DNA of 64,000 bases from Sphingobacteriaceae bacterium (GTDB lineage Bacteria; Bacteroidota; Bacteroidia; Sphingobacteriales; Sphingobacteriaceae). Under the pieces are notes generated by a model, which did no database searches, was not told the origin of the DNA, and worked only from the letters and a program-made list of their open reading frames with translations. Position numbers and translations under genes: made by a program. Position 1 is the stretch's first letter. Every line of letters starts with the position of its first letter. Positions 29,301-37,800 of this stretch are shown here, piece by piece. The stretch covers positions 62,001 through 126,000 of the forward strand of contig JACMJM010000043.1 of the NCBI GenBank assembly GCA_014380615.1, in the 5' to 3' direction.

Positions 29301-29968
29301 TTAATGGCAGAGCCAGTTCTTATCATCGAGTCTTCGAGGCCATAAGCCTCTTTGACTTTAAATAGCTCAACCAGCTTTCCGATATTATTAATAGCAGCTT
29401 CGGCATCACCCAAATCTTTCCCCAGGGCAACACTAATTTTATCTGCAGCTCGAACAAAGCCCAAAACATCACGCTCTCCGGACACACCAAGTTTACCGGC
29501 AACTTCGGCGAGGCCTAATAGTTGCTTTTGGGGTGTGCGTGTATTGATGTTTTTAAATTCTACCGCAAGGCGCCGAACTCCCTCTTCGGTAAGGCCTGTT
29601 GTTTTTCTTACATCGGCAAATGAATCCGACAATTCCGCATTACCCATAATGATGTTGCGGAACTCATCGGTTATAAACTGGAAGCCCAAATAGCCAGCGG
29701 CAAGGGCTCCGAACTTTCCAACCTCAGTTTTTAGAAAACCAAAAAGGCCGGCTGTTTCATTTATTTGAGAATTAAGCCCTGCGAGCTCTCTCCGGTGAGA
29801 CTGGAGCTCCTTCATTTTCTTGTTCCAGGCATCCGTGCCTTTCTCAAGATTTTTCAGTTCTAGTAAACAACGTTTAGCGTCGGCCTCAAGGCCTTTCATT
29901 GTATTCGACGCCGGCTTACCGTCTATAAAGAGGGTAGCCTTAATACTTTTAGGAATTTCAGCGCCCAT
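26306..29968 (-). CDS. phage tail tape measure protein
   Basis: At 1220 aa it is the second-largest gene of the prophage. The N-terminal half matches the TP901-type tape measure pattern (ELSDSFADVRKTTGLTEEGV, LGLAEVAGKLGV). The centre has a hydrophobic stretch (about 430-530), and long Lys/Glu-rich coiled coil runs from about 530 to 1050. A second hydrophobic, Ala-rich segment lies at about 1085-1125. It sets tail length and occupies the tail lumen. It follows the gp10-like gene by 1 bp and ends the late region. Confidence 0.9.
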   Translation of the reverse strand: MGAEIPKSIKATLFIDGKPASNTMKGLEADAKRCLLELKNLEKGTDAWNKKMKELQSHRRELAGLNSQINETAGLFGFLKTEVGKFGALAAGYLGFQFITDEFRNIIMGNAELSDSFADVRKTTGLTEEGVRRLAVEFKNINTRTPQKQLLGLAEVAGKLGVSGERDVLGFVRAADKISVALGKDLGDAEAAINNIGKLVELFKVKEAYGLEDSMIRTGSAINALGAAGTASEAYLVEFSKRMGGIAPQANFSIESILGLAATMDELGQPVEASATAIGQFVTGIGKDLPGFARIAGMSVKDFSKLLKEDGNKALLEVLKNLKSTGDGVQGLAEKMGMVGEDGARGVAALGALSNNLDLLVTRQKLANDEFAKGTSLQNEYNIKNENFAAVLEKTGKTVKSLTSNAVLTDFLKNLVIGFKDLLDWGNKNAVVLVNFTKLLLVGAIAWGAYRAAILLSTFAMDAYAARIVLARAATISFAGIQALLTGNTLRAQAAMRALNLTTAANPFVAVATAVIALIAAVALFSKTTSEAQRVQSALNDIEAEASKNRNDEIQTIKELKSVLDSENTTREQKLKAMGRLREVMPAALQHLKDEEILTTQGTIAINKYIKALEEKTLAEAAQSKIRKLQERNIEIENGAVNDTSIWQDVKAFAVSGNIDQFKANQKTAGKGNALEEFEENQRQIKAIQEKYGSGMVNNLLTTDDVTTGGKSTGGLTPSNAKSKAESAANKALTEFEQLNEEYKKLGLQRLNDKLSQNEREVAQESQKYDKLIEKEKAFLKMKGNTPGQRNQTTANISSLEAEKEKAVSDLRLRQEADMADKIKDLRIGLANVHESELQRERVNINKFYDDIEKDYVGNETVLAQLKADRLSDLSNAELREKERLEREKLEIEDKYETLNGNKSENKLAKINKKYDDEIEALKRKFSKELQLTQSFQDAVASINKTRQQEIDNYTNTSAEDKKNFQVEMAQLAADTVFTIGANNRRAEADAAISELERQRSQELSNKNLTEKQKTAINEKFDKKLKAEKEKAWKAERNAAIAQAVINGALAVTKVLAQTGVLSPFVIPAIVAGTLAQITVIAAQKPPQFAKGGFSNSDPAGYVDKETYFAKSATGRPFVAGEAGREWIAPNWMLQNPRTANIIGMLEAARQEKRAFAMGGFNDAGQAPAQQINMPSINFDTTKLEDRLDRLIGAAEDAWNMNTFTKRKAEYDKVRAEAGA

Positions 29969-29969
29969 C

Positions 29970-30410
29970 TTAATCTATTTTAAGTTTGTTAAAGGCCTGC
30001 TGAATAATATCTATGGCTTTTGAACCTTTATAATCGGTGATGAGACTGGCCAACTCTGGAAGCTGGGCTTCAATTACCGGATTAAACCAAAGTTTTGCTA
30101 TACGGCGCCCGGTGCCCATCATCCTTAAACTGTCCTGTCGACGGTTTTTTACATAGGCATAGGTTTTTTTATCTAACCGTGCTTTTTTGCCACCATAGCC
30201 ACGTCCGGCACCCTTATGCACAAATACCATGTAATAAGGAAATCCAAATCTTATCCGGTTAATTTCTCCGGAGTATTGTTTAGTATCTGCGAATTGATTT
30301 TCATAGCCAGGGCCAACATTAAGAACCATGCGAAGCACTTCATTTCGGATTTTTCTTAATGTGCCTTTACTCCAGAATCGGACGGCTCTGTTAAATTCTT
30401 TAACTTCCAT
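29970..30410 (-). CDS. HK97 gp10-like head-tail/tail-completion protein
   Basis: At 146 aa with VRFWSKGTLRKIRNE, then FPYYMVFVHKGAGRGYGG, it has the usual motif layout of gp10-like minor virion proteins. It is directly upstream of the tape measure and directly downstream of late-promoter-like element A and a terminator, so it heads its own unit. Confidence 0.6.
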   Translation of the reverse strand: MEVKEFNRAVRFWSKGTLRKIRNEVLRMVLNVGPGYENQFADTKQYSGEINRIRFGFPYYMVFVHKGAGRGYGGKKARLDKKTYAYVKNRRQDSLRMMGTGRRIAKLWFNPVIEAQLPELASLITDYKGSKAIDIIQQAFNKLKID

Positions 30411-30429
30411 AGGGCAGGTGATTTAGCCC

Positions 30430-30466
30430 TAAGGTCGGGGGATGTTACCGGGTGGTAAACGACAGG
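30430..30466 (-). promoter_or_regulatory. late-promoter-like element, copy A
   Basis: Block 1 CCTGTCGTTTACCA (30466-30453), 14-nt spacer, block 2 CCGACCTTA (30438-30430). The ATG of the gp10-like gene is 19 nt further on. A terminator lies just upstream, which favours a promoter role. Confidence 0.6.
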
Positions 30467-30476
30467 AAGATGGCAC

Positions 30477-30506
30477 AAAAAAAGCCCGACTTTTGGGCCG
30501 GGCTTG
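30477..30506 (-). terminator. intrinsic terminator after the lipoprotein moron
   Basis: On the minus strand the arms AAGCCCG and CGGGCTT (plus positions 30500-30506 and 30483-30489) form a stem followed by T8. Confidence 0.8.
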
Positions 30507-30535
30507 TAAATAAAAGGTTGCTTGATACCTTATTT

Positions 30536-30868
30536 TTATTCTCCTTTATAACTATAACTAACCTCTTCATTATCTGGATTCACAAAAACGATAGTGTAGG
30601 AGTTCTTATTTGCCTTATCAAACCCGAATCTATATAACATCTCGCTAATCTTTAGTTCCTCCACGCTTCCAAAACTTGTTCGATTTTTAATACTGGGTCG
30701 AGATTTCGACCTGATTTCAAATATGTCTGTACGCCGGTAGCTGGCATCAGTTCTAACTACAGATTCAAATGAAATCACCTTCATTGAAGTTGGATCCTCT
30801 TCGGAATTAGATTTTTTACACGACGATAAAGCGATAAGTAGAAATGCGATAAGTACAAAATTTTTCAT
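30536..30868 (-). CDS. phage-borne lipoprotein (moron)
   Basis: Lipoprotein signal with lipobox ALSS-C (Cys17) followed by KKSNSEE, so it is probably a membrane-anchored lipoprotein facing the periplasm or surface. The 90-residue mature part has no recognised domain. It has its own terminator and sits between two tail genes. Phage lipoproteins in such places often alter superinfection or surface properties; that is inference only. Confidence 0.6.
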   Translation of the reverse strand: MKNFVLIAFLLIALSSCKKSNSEEDPTSMKVISFESVVRTDASYRRTDIFEIRSKSRPSIKNRTSFGSVEELKISEMLYRFGFDKANKNSYTIVFVNPDNEEVSYSYKGE

Positions 30869-30897
30869 AATCTTAGGTTTACGCTAAGTTATTAAAA

Positions 30898-32823
30898 TTA
30901 AAACACAATCCATAGCGGGCCAAAATAGCCTTTTAAGCTGCTGTTTACCGAATCTGAGTTATACAGGGTTTCGTTTATGTTAGTATACCAATAGCTACCA
31001 GACTGAATGAAATAATATTTTACTCCCAAGCGCTCAGCAAATTTCGGCTGTGCCTCGCTTATTCTAAGTTCGTACGAATTTGGGTGATCGCCCGGGATTG
31101 CTGTATTGGTTAATAAAAACGCCTTTTGTCCGCCAAGCCCTCTGCTATCTGTAGATAGTTTAATTTCTTGCGCGTTTAACACTTTCCCTGCTTTTACACA
31201 AACCGGGGTTACCGAGGTGATACCTGTAGCTTCGGTATTAAAATAGGCGCAAAACACATCAACGGTATATCCGTCGAACGATTCGGTTTCTGGTATAAGC
31301 ACCTGTTCTATCCGGCTTGTATTAGCTGTACTATTAAGAAGGGAATAACACTCTATTTTTACTTTAACACGGTTTTTGCCCTGCATATCGTAGGCCAGTT
31401 TTTCCATAATAGCCGGTACGTGTACCCCCTGGTAATAAAAACGTAGCTTTTTACTGGTATCTAGCCTGCTTAAAATAGTTACAGATACCGTAGCTATCAA
31501 TCCTATTTTTTTTGCGCTGGCAATAAATTCGTAAAAGGTGGCATCGTTTGTGCTTAGCTCTATTGCCTGGCAATGAGGGATAAATTTACCGGGTTCGGCT
31601 TCGCGCATTCCTGTAAACCGCATAAGGCGTAGCGGTAGCTTATTTTGCGGAAACGAAACCGCAGCCCTGGCTCTGCTTACCTTGCGGTTGCATTTTACCA
31701 TGTCTGCATTATGGTATTTAAGCGAATTGGCGTTTACTTCTACCGCTTTGGTGCCATTGCCCACCACAAGCCTGGCTGTGGCCACGTGTTTATCGGTTAA
31801 CAGAAAATTGGGGTCTTGGGTATCTGGGGCCAGTGTAATACTAAACCCATCGGTAGATTTTATTTCAATTTCGGTTATTTCTTCCACATCCTCAGAAATA
31901 TCCTCATATTCCGGGTCGTTCATAATATCGTCGAACGAATCTACTTTAACGGTGGCATTAAGCAGGTCGAAACTAAAGGCCAATTTTAGTCTCGGGTCTT
32001 CGCGTAGAATTTTAAAAAATTCGCCAATGGTGGCGTCTGGCGCATAAAACGACGATTGTTGTACAGCCAGGTATACCGTGTTAAAATCAGAGGTCCATAG
32101 GGTGCAATTGTATGGGCTCCATACATATATCTGGTCATTAGTGGCATTAAAGAAATTGCCGGTAGCTTCAAAGCCAAGGCATTCTATAGCTTTTTTAACC
32201 AGGTAAGTAAGCTTAAAATAAGGCGTGTTAAACACCATATAATCCAATGCAATCTGCTGCCCCGATGGTGGCGTTATTTTAAACTTTTGGTTGGCATAAT
32301 CCCATATATTGGTTGTGGTAGAAATATTTTCACCAAAATATTCAACCCCATCATTAAACACCGGTATAAACGCATAATTATAATTCTGCGGGTTTACGCA
32401 GGTATCTTTCATGTGGGCTTCCCAGGCTGCGGTGCTCGTGGCGGGTACATTGTACGAGTCGTAGGTACGTAAATCAGAGAGTTTTACGCTTTTGAAGTTT
32501 TGAGAAATTGCACCAAAATTTACTTTTAGCACAAAGTCGTACGTGTTGTTTCCGATTTTAAACTGGCAAATGCCCGCAAAAAGAATAAAGCCAGAAGTTG
32601 ATATCTGTACCGGAAATTGGTATAATGCGTTTTCGGCATCTACATAATGAGCATTTGAGAAAAACGCTTTATTAGCTGGCGATATAGGAGCTTTACCGGG
32701 GTAGGTAATGTCTTGAAAAAACTTGTCAGGATCATTAAACAATGGGTTGTACCGCTCAACCGGTATGCTCAGGTCGTCGGAAACTTCCATAACCTCGCCC
32801 CGCTCATTAATTATCTCCAGCAT
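30898..32823 (-). CDS. phage tail-tip/baseplate-like protein, 641 aa
   Basis: A large beta-rich protein with no clear known motif. Segments such as FFKILREDPRLKLAFSFD and FDDIMNDPEYEDISEDV resemble Bacteroidota phage tail proteins seen between tape measure and fibre genes. The position argues for a tail-tip role. It is 5 bp downstream of the 32829-33302 gene. Confidence 0.5.
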   Translation of the reverse strand: MLEIINERGEVMEVSDDLSIPVERYNPLFNDPDKFFQDITYPGKAPISPANKAFFSNAHYVDAENALYQFPVQISTSGFILFAGICQFKIGNNTYDFVLKVNFGAISQNFKSVKLSDLRTYDSYNVPATSTAAWEAHMKDTCVNPQNYNYAFIPVFNDGVEYFGENISTTTNIWDYANQKFKITPPSGQQIALDYMVFNTPYFKLTYLVKKAIECLGFEATGNFFNATNDQIYVWSPYNCTLWTSDFNTVYLAVQQSSFYAPDATIGEFFKILREDPRLKLAFSFDLLNATVKVDSFDDIMNDPEYEDISEDVEEITEIEIKSTDGFSITLAPDTQDPNFLLTDKHVATARLVVGNGTKAVEVNANSLKYHNADMVKCNRKVSRARAAVSFPQNKLPLRLMRFTGMREAEPGKFIPHCQAIELSTNDATFYEFIASAKKIGLIATVSVTILSRLDTSKKLRFYYQGVHVPAIMEKLAYDMQGKNRVKVKIECYSLLNSTANTSRIEQVLIPETESFDGYTVDVFCAYFNTEATGITSVTPVCVKAGKVLNAQEIKLSTDSRGLGGQKAFLLTNTAIPGDHPNSYELRISEAQPKFAERLGVKYYFIQSGSYWYTNINETLYNSDSVNSSLKGYFGPLWIVF

Positions 32824-32828
32824 AGCAA

Positions 32829-33302
32829 TTATTTAAAATCCACAAACGTTTTCTTAAAATATCCCTTCGGGAAAAGTATACCATCCAGCTTCTCAATCAC
32901 CAGCGGATCGAAGGTTTTAACCCTCGGGCACTGATCAATCTCGGCGATGCAGGGTTCAAACTCTACCATCATATTCTGAACGGAATCTTGCTCCTTTTTT
33001 ATTTCCGCTCTCAGGGCCAGCAATCCATCGGCACTGTACTTGTAATTTTCTCCGGAGGCCGACCGGTCGAAAAGAATCGCTCCGGATTCTTTATCAGTAA
33101 GGGCATGTTTAATTCGGGCCGTATCAATCCGATCGTTCACACCGGCAGTGATCATTTCGCAGGCCTTATCGATGTTGGCGATAACTTTGCGGGCCGCAAA
33201 CGTTATCTTATCGAACACCACGTTGCTAATGCCCATGGCTATGTACATTTTTATTGCCTGAGCATCCTTGAAGCTCATGGTTAACCGTTCAGGCTTTTTC
33301 AT
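32829..33302 (-). CDS. phage hypothetical protein, 157 aa
   Basis: Not recognised. Mixed alpha/beta, with no signal peptide. The ATG overlaps the stop of the preceding gene, so it is translationally coupled in the tail operon. Confidence 0.55.
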   Translation of the reverse strand: MKKPERLTMSFKDAQAIKMYIAMGISNVVFDKITFAARKVIANIDKACEMITAGVNDRIDTARIKHALTDKESGAILFDRSASGENYKYSADGLLALRAEIKKEQDSVQNMMVEFEPCIAEIDQCPRVKTFDPLVIEKLDGILFPKGYFKKTFVDFK

Positions 33303-33613
33303 TAAAAATCGCTTGGGTTTGCTGCACTACGAATAACACTTAACGCTTTGCGGTAAGGCTCGTAAATAGCGAACACGTCCGCAATAAAAGCCTCGTTTAA
33401 TGCCGAAAGCTCTGCGTTAGCGGGTTGCATCGGGTTAGATGCCAACGGGCCCTGGCTAATGGTTCCACGCTGCAGCTCCTGGCCGCTGGCAATCTTAGCC
33501 GTTTCGGTAATGTTGATACTTCCATTGTCGAATACAATGTTTAAGGCGGTTTTTACCGCAGAGATAACGGGATTGTTGTTTCCATCCAGTACAAGGTCGA
33601 TCTTGTTTTCCAT
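33302..33613 (-). CDS. phage hypothetical protein, 103 aa
   Basis: Not recognised. An acidic small protein between a structural protein (33631-34842) and the next tail gene, with a one-base overlap downstream. It is probably a minor tail or assembly protein. Confidence 0.5.
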   Translation of the reverse strand: MENKIDLVLDGNNNPVISAVKTALNIVFDNGSINITETAKIASGQELQRGTISQGPLASNPMQPANAELSALNEAFIADVFAIYEPYRKALSVIRSAANPSDF

Positions 33614-33630
33614 TTTTATTTATTTAAGTT

Positions 33631-34842
33631 TTAAGAGAATTGCGCTTCATAAACAGCCTCATTGCCTAAGGCGATATTTTCGTAATATTCGTATTCTAAA
33701 ATCACGGAAGTGATGTTGATCGAATCCGGATCAGTGTATTCAATGGCATTACCCAGTTCATCTTCCAGGGCAAAAGTTTGCAGATCTGTTGTGGCCAGCA
33801 TTTCGTGTTCAAATCCGTAAGCTGTAAAAAGTCCGCCGCCTGTGTAAATTCTAAGCTCGCCCGATACCATCATGGAGGTATTTGGCAGAAAATTAGCCTG
33901 AATATTGACGGTGAAATGCGTTAAACCGGATCCCATGTCCACCATTTCGCCGTACACCGAAATAATAATGAATTGCGGACAAACCTTATTCGATACCACT
34001 ACGCCGTTGTGGAAGTAAAAATATTTGTAGCCGCCAACGGAAACGTTCGGGTACCTGTAAGATCCGTTAAGTGCCGCAACCAGTCGGTTCTGATCCTGGT
34101 ACACACCGGCACCGAGGTCAATATCATCCCGGTCGATATAGACGGTAAATTCTGGCGCACCATCCAATAAACAAGCGGCATAGGGCGTGTCGCTGGGGCC
34201 TGAGGTTGCAGCCCGCTTCACGGTTAACGGTTTCACCAAAACGGCTAACTGCCAGGCCGAATAATGGGTACCCTCTTCGTTGGTGACGAAACTTCGATAG
34301 TGCAGCACATCGCCTGGCTCCACAGCCGAAAGATCTCCCGCCAATGGATAATCGGTATCGCTTGTGTCTGAAGCTGCCGCTGCTAGTGCGCCCAGGTTTA
34401 ACACTCCGTTAACTGATACATCGCCGGTAGTGTACCAATCGATGCCATAGGCGGTAGTTGCGGCGTAGTAGGCCGAAAACCAGTGCGCGTTAAATTCAAT
34501 GTCGGTAAACAAACGTTTGGCGGTGGTTGGATTGGTTGCATCGCCTTTAATGTTCAATCCTCCATCAATCATAGCCAGGTAATCACCACCACCGGGGCTT
34601 TCGTTTATACAGCCTCTACGAGCGGCCGCATGATAATTGTAGTTTGTGCCTCCAACCAGACACATGCCTATCCAGCCTGCCAAGCCACCCGGCAGAGCGA
34701 TTTCGATTTTTTTATCCAGTTTAAACCGGGTTAAAAAAGTGGCTTCATCGATAGGGATGGCCAAACGTTGTACGAAGGTGGCGTTGAGCGAGTCTCGCCC
34801 TTCTACAATATATAGCTGATATGCGCTGTCTGGTGCTGCCAT
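33631..34842 (-). CDS. phage structural protein downstream of the tail fibre, ~403 aa
   Basis: The start is placed at the ATG at 34842, which overlaps the fibre stop as TAATG; the frame is open 18 bp further. It is a beta-rich, Gly/Tyr-rich protein (YPNVSVGGYKYFYFHNG) like receptor-binding or tail decoration proteins, but no family is recognised. Coupling to the fibre gene suggests a fibre partner or chaperone. Confidence 0.5.
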   Translation of the reverse strand: MAAPDSAYQLYIVEGRDSLNATFVQRLAIPIDEATFLTRFKLDKKIEIALPGGLAGWIGMCLVGGTNYNYHAAARRGCINESPGGGDYLAMIDGGLNIKGDATNPTTAKRLFTDIEFNAHWFSAYYAATTAYGIDWYTTGDVSVNGVLNLGALAAAASDTSDTDYPLAGDLSAVEPGDVLHYRSFVTNEEGTHYSAWQLAVLVKPLTVKRAATSGPSDTPYAACLLDGAPEFTVYIDRDDIDLGAGVYQDQNRLVAALNGSYRYPNVSVGGYKYFYFHNGVVVSNKVCPQFIIISVYGEMVDMGSGLTHFTVNIQANFLPNTSMMVSGELRIYTGGGLFTAYGFEHEMLATTDLQTFALEDELGNAIEYTDPDSINITSVILEYEYYENIALGNEAVYEAQFS

Positions 34843-37800
34843 TATACTGCCGAGATCCAAAGGGCACCAGCTTCCGGACTGGAAGGAGCTGCCAGGGGTA
34901 AAACCATTTTGTTAGTTGCTTTGATGGAGTGTGCGGTTGCGAGGCCGCTTGCTGTAATGTCGGTTACGCCAGTTAGTGCGCCGGTAATATCTGCCGATCC
35001 ATTAAAAGCCTGTCCCCAAAGTGTTCGGGAAGTTTGGAGTAAGGTTGTTGTTGAGGCGGTACCGGTTAAAGCACCTATGAAAGTTGGGGCGGTAACGATG
35101 CTGCTAAACGTTGCAGATGTTCCTGATAAAGTCAAAGCAGGCGAACCTCCATTCACTTCGAATGAATATTCCGAGGCATTAATTCTAATTGGCTTGTAAG
35201 CGGAGGTAGTTCTATTGTATGAAAGTAGCTCAACTCGCTCCCCGCCGTTGCCTGTAGGGTCTATTTCGAAACCTAAATTATTGTTATTAGAAATCACCAG
35301 CAAAGCGGATGGATTAGTTGTTCCTATACCAACTCTACCAATTGAATTTATCCGCATTTTTTCACTCGCGCTGGCACCAGTTCCAAAGAACATTCCCCCA
35401 CCTGATATTGCTGAAATATATCCCTCATAAGTATTTGCAGCCCTGAAGCCTATCGAACTGACCCCCGATGTACTGTTCAAGTCTAAGAAGGAATTTGCTT
35501 TTGTTATATCAACATTTCCGGCAAATGTTGCAGAGGTTCCGGTTAAAGTCCCGCCGATTATGGCATTACGGGCAAATGTGAAGTCTCCTCCCGGGCTAAT
35601 TTTAAGAGCGTTTACCCGGCTGTTGCCATTGTAATTATCAATGTTAAAACTCTGATCGGTTCCAGTACGAAGTGAAGTATAACCACCCGGCATGTATATT
35701 GCACCGCCCTCTAATATAACATCACTTGCTGGCTTATAGGCATAGATTACATCGTTGAACTGCCCTGATCCTGTCCAAGTGTTGTTGCCTGATGCGTCTA
35801 TGGTGTAGCGAATTGTGGTATTTGTGCCAAACTGTAAAGGTCTGTTGTAATTATTCCCTAGTACTGCTGCGTATGCTAAAGTTCCGTTGAAAACTGTGTT
35901 AACTACCCCCCCCTCAATACCATAATATAAAGCCGTTCCTTGTGTTGGATTCACCATATAGTTCATTCCAAAAGTCCCTGAACTTACAGTTTGATTAAAC
36001 CCGTTAGTATTCGATATGTTGATTTGACTAAGTCCTCCCGAAAGGGTTCCCCCCGTCAAAGGCAAATAAGCAGTAGAGTTGAAGGCGTTGGAGCCTAAAT
36101 AACCATAACCTGAAAAATAATAACCCGAACCCGATACTTGTAGATATCTGTCGGCAATACTCTCGAACCAGACTATATCAGAGGTAGCAACTCTGCCGTT
36201 TGAGTCTCTATGTACAATGGTAGATCCTGCCGCACTTTGCGAGGCATTCAAATAAGCTGCTGAGCCTAATCCTAACCATAAGCGAGAATTGGCCAAATTA
36301 AGGCTATACACATTTCCATTACCATGTTTTGCTGCCAAACCAGTTACATCTGCGTGGCTCATATCTATAGCCAGGCCGTTTCCGGTTCCATTCCAAAGTG
36401 TACTATTCACCGCCGTTGCGCTTGCACCAAGAAAAGCCGAGGTGTTTTGATACGCTGCTGTACCGAGGCCCAATGCCGCCTGAACTGTAGCAACCGATGC
36501 ATAACCCCAAACGGCACCATTGTTTGTTAAAAAGTAATCAGAGGCAGAAGATGGTAAGCCAGTATAAGTTTGGCCATTCCAAAGTGTACTATTCACCGCC
36601 GTTGCGCTTGCACCAAGAAAAGCTGAGGTGTTTTGATAAGCTGCAGAGCCTAAGCCTAAGGCAGACTGCACCTGAGATACACTCTTTTTTCTAAAAAAAC
36701 TATCGCTACCGTTGGTGGTTATAAATTGGGAGATTGCTCCTGGTTCATCATTTTGCGATGATTGATTGTAGTAAGTTGCCTTCAGAAAACCATTACTATC
36801 ACGCAAAGCAACAGTATTAACTGTAGTTTCAAAATCTGCATTAACGTAAGCTGCAGATCCAAGTCCCAAAAAAGATTGTACAGCGATTGCATTGAACTGG
36901 TAAGCGGTGCCGTTGGTATGAACTCCTAATAAATTATCAAGACCCCCTCCAATGCCTCCTACGCCTAAATTTGAAGATAATCCGTTCCAATTAACTGCAT
37001 TGGTTGCCGTTGCTGAAATCCCCAACCATCTGGCATCGCCTTCAGATTGAATGCCATAATCGGCAAGCGTTGTCGGTTTATCGGTTAAATCATTCCAGCT
37101 TGAAACCCCGCTCGATGCCGCTTGGTTAACAAACGCAACTCCGTTCCAAACAACCGTATGGCCAACCTGCACATTGGTGATGGTTACATCTACCAGGTCG
37201 TTGATGAATTGCGGTCCGCCTGCCGGAGCGGAAGAACTGTTACCCGTCCCGATCCACACAGATCCGGGCGTTGGTACCGCCGGTGCAACCACTGGTAAAA
37301 CAGCATATTCAGCAAATTTGCCTCCCGTAACATGAAATTGAGCGGCCTGTTGTGTAGCGGTTTGGTTTTGGATGTAGCGGCCGTCGGAGGTTGTTTTGTC
37401 GTAAACGTTGGAAGCAAGGGCGTAACCGGCGATGGCGTGGTTACCCCAGGCAAACGAAAGATCCCAATTAACGTTATGGTACCCGGCAATATTAAACAGG
37501 TTCCAACGATTAATATCGGCCTGAGTTATCGATTTAACCCAGCTAGGTACTGTCGGGTCGGTTTCTATTAAGCCGTTAGATGGGATGCCCGGATTTACGG
37601 AGCTAAAAAAAAAAGAGTCGTAATTTACGCCTGGCTCGTTAACATCACCTTCTGTGTACACATCGTCTTCAATTCGATATTCGTATTCAAATTCCTGGTG
37701 AAACAAGGTCTCACCATCGGCCAGCTCGTCAATGTTTTTAGAAGTTACTTTAATAGGCAAAAGAAGCCCGCCAACATAACGGAATTTATAGCTTGACAGA

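Noticed and set aside
35881..36000. Possible promoter or gene break inside the fibre gene
   Set aside because: The reading frame is continuous through this A/T-rich stretch and no block resembling the five-copy element is present.
37190..37571. ORFs on both strands inside the fibre gene
   Set aside because: Long open frames are expected on other frames of a repetitive, Thr/Ala-rich fibre gene; no start context or homology pattern.
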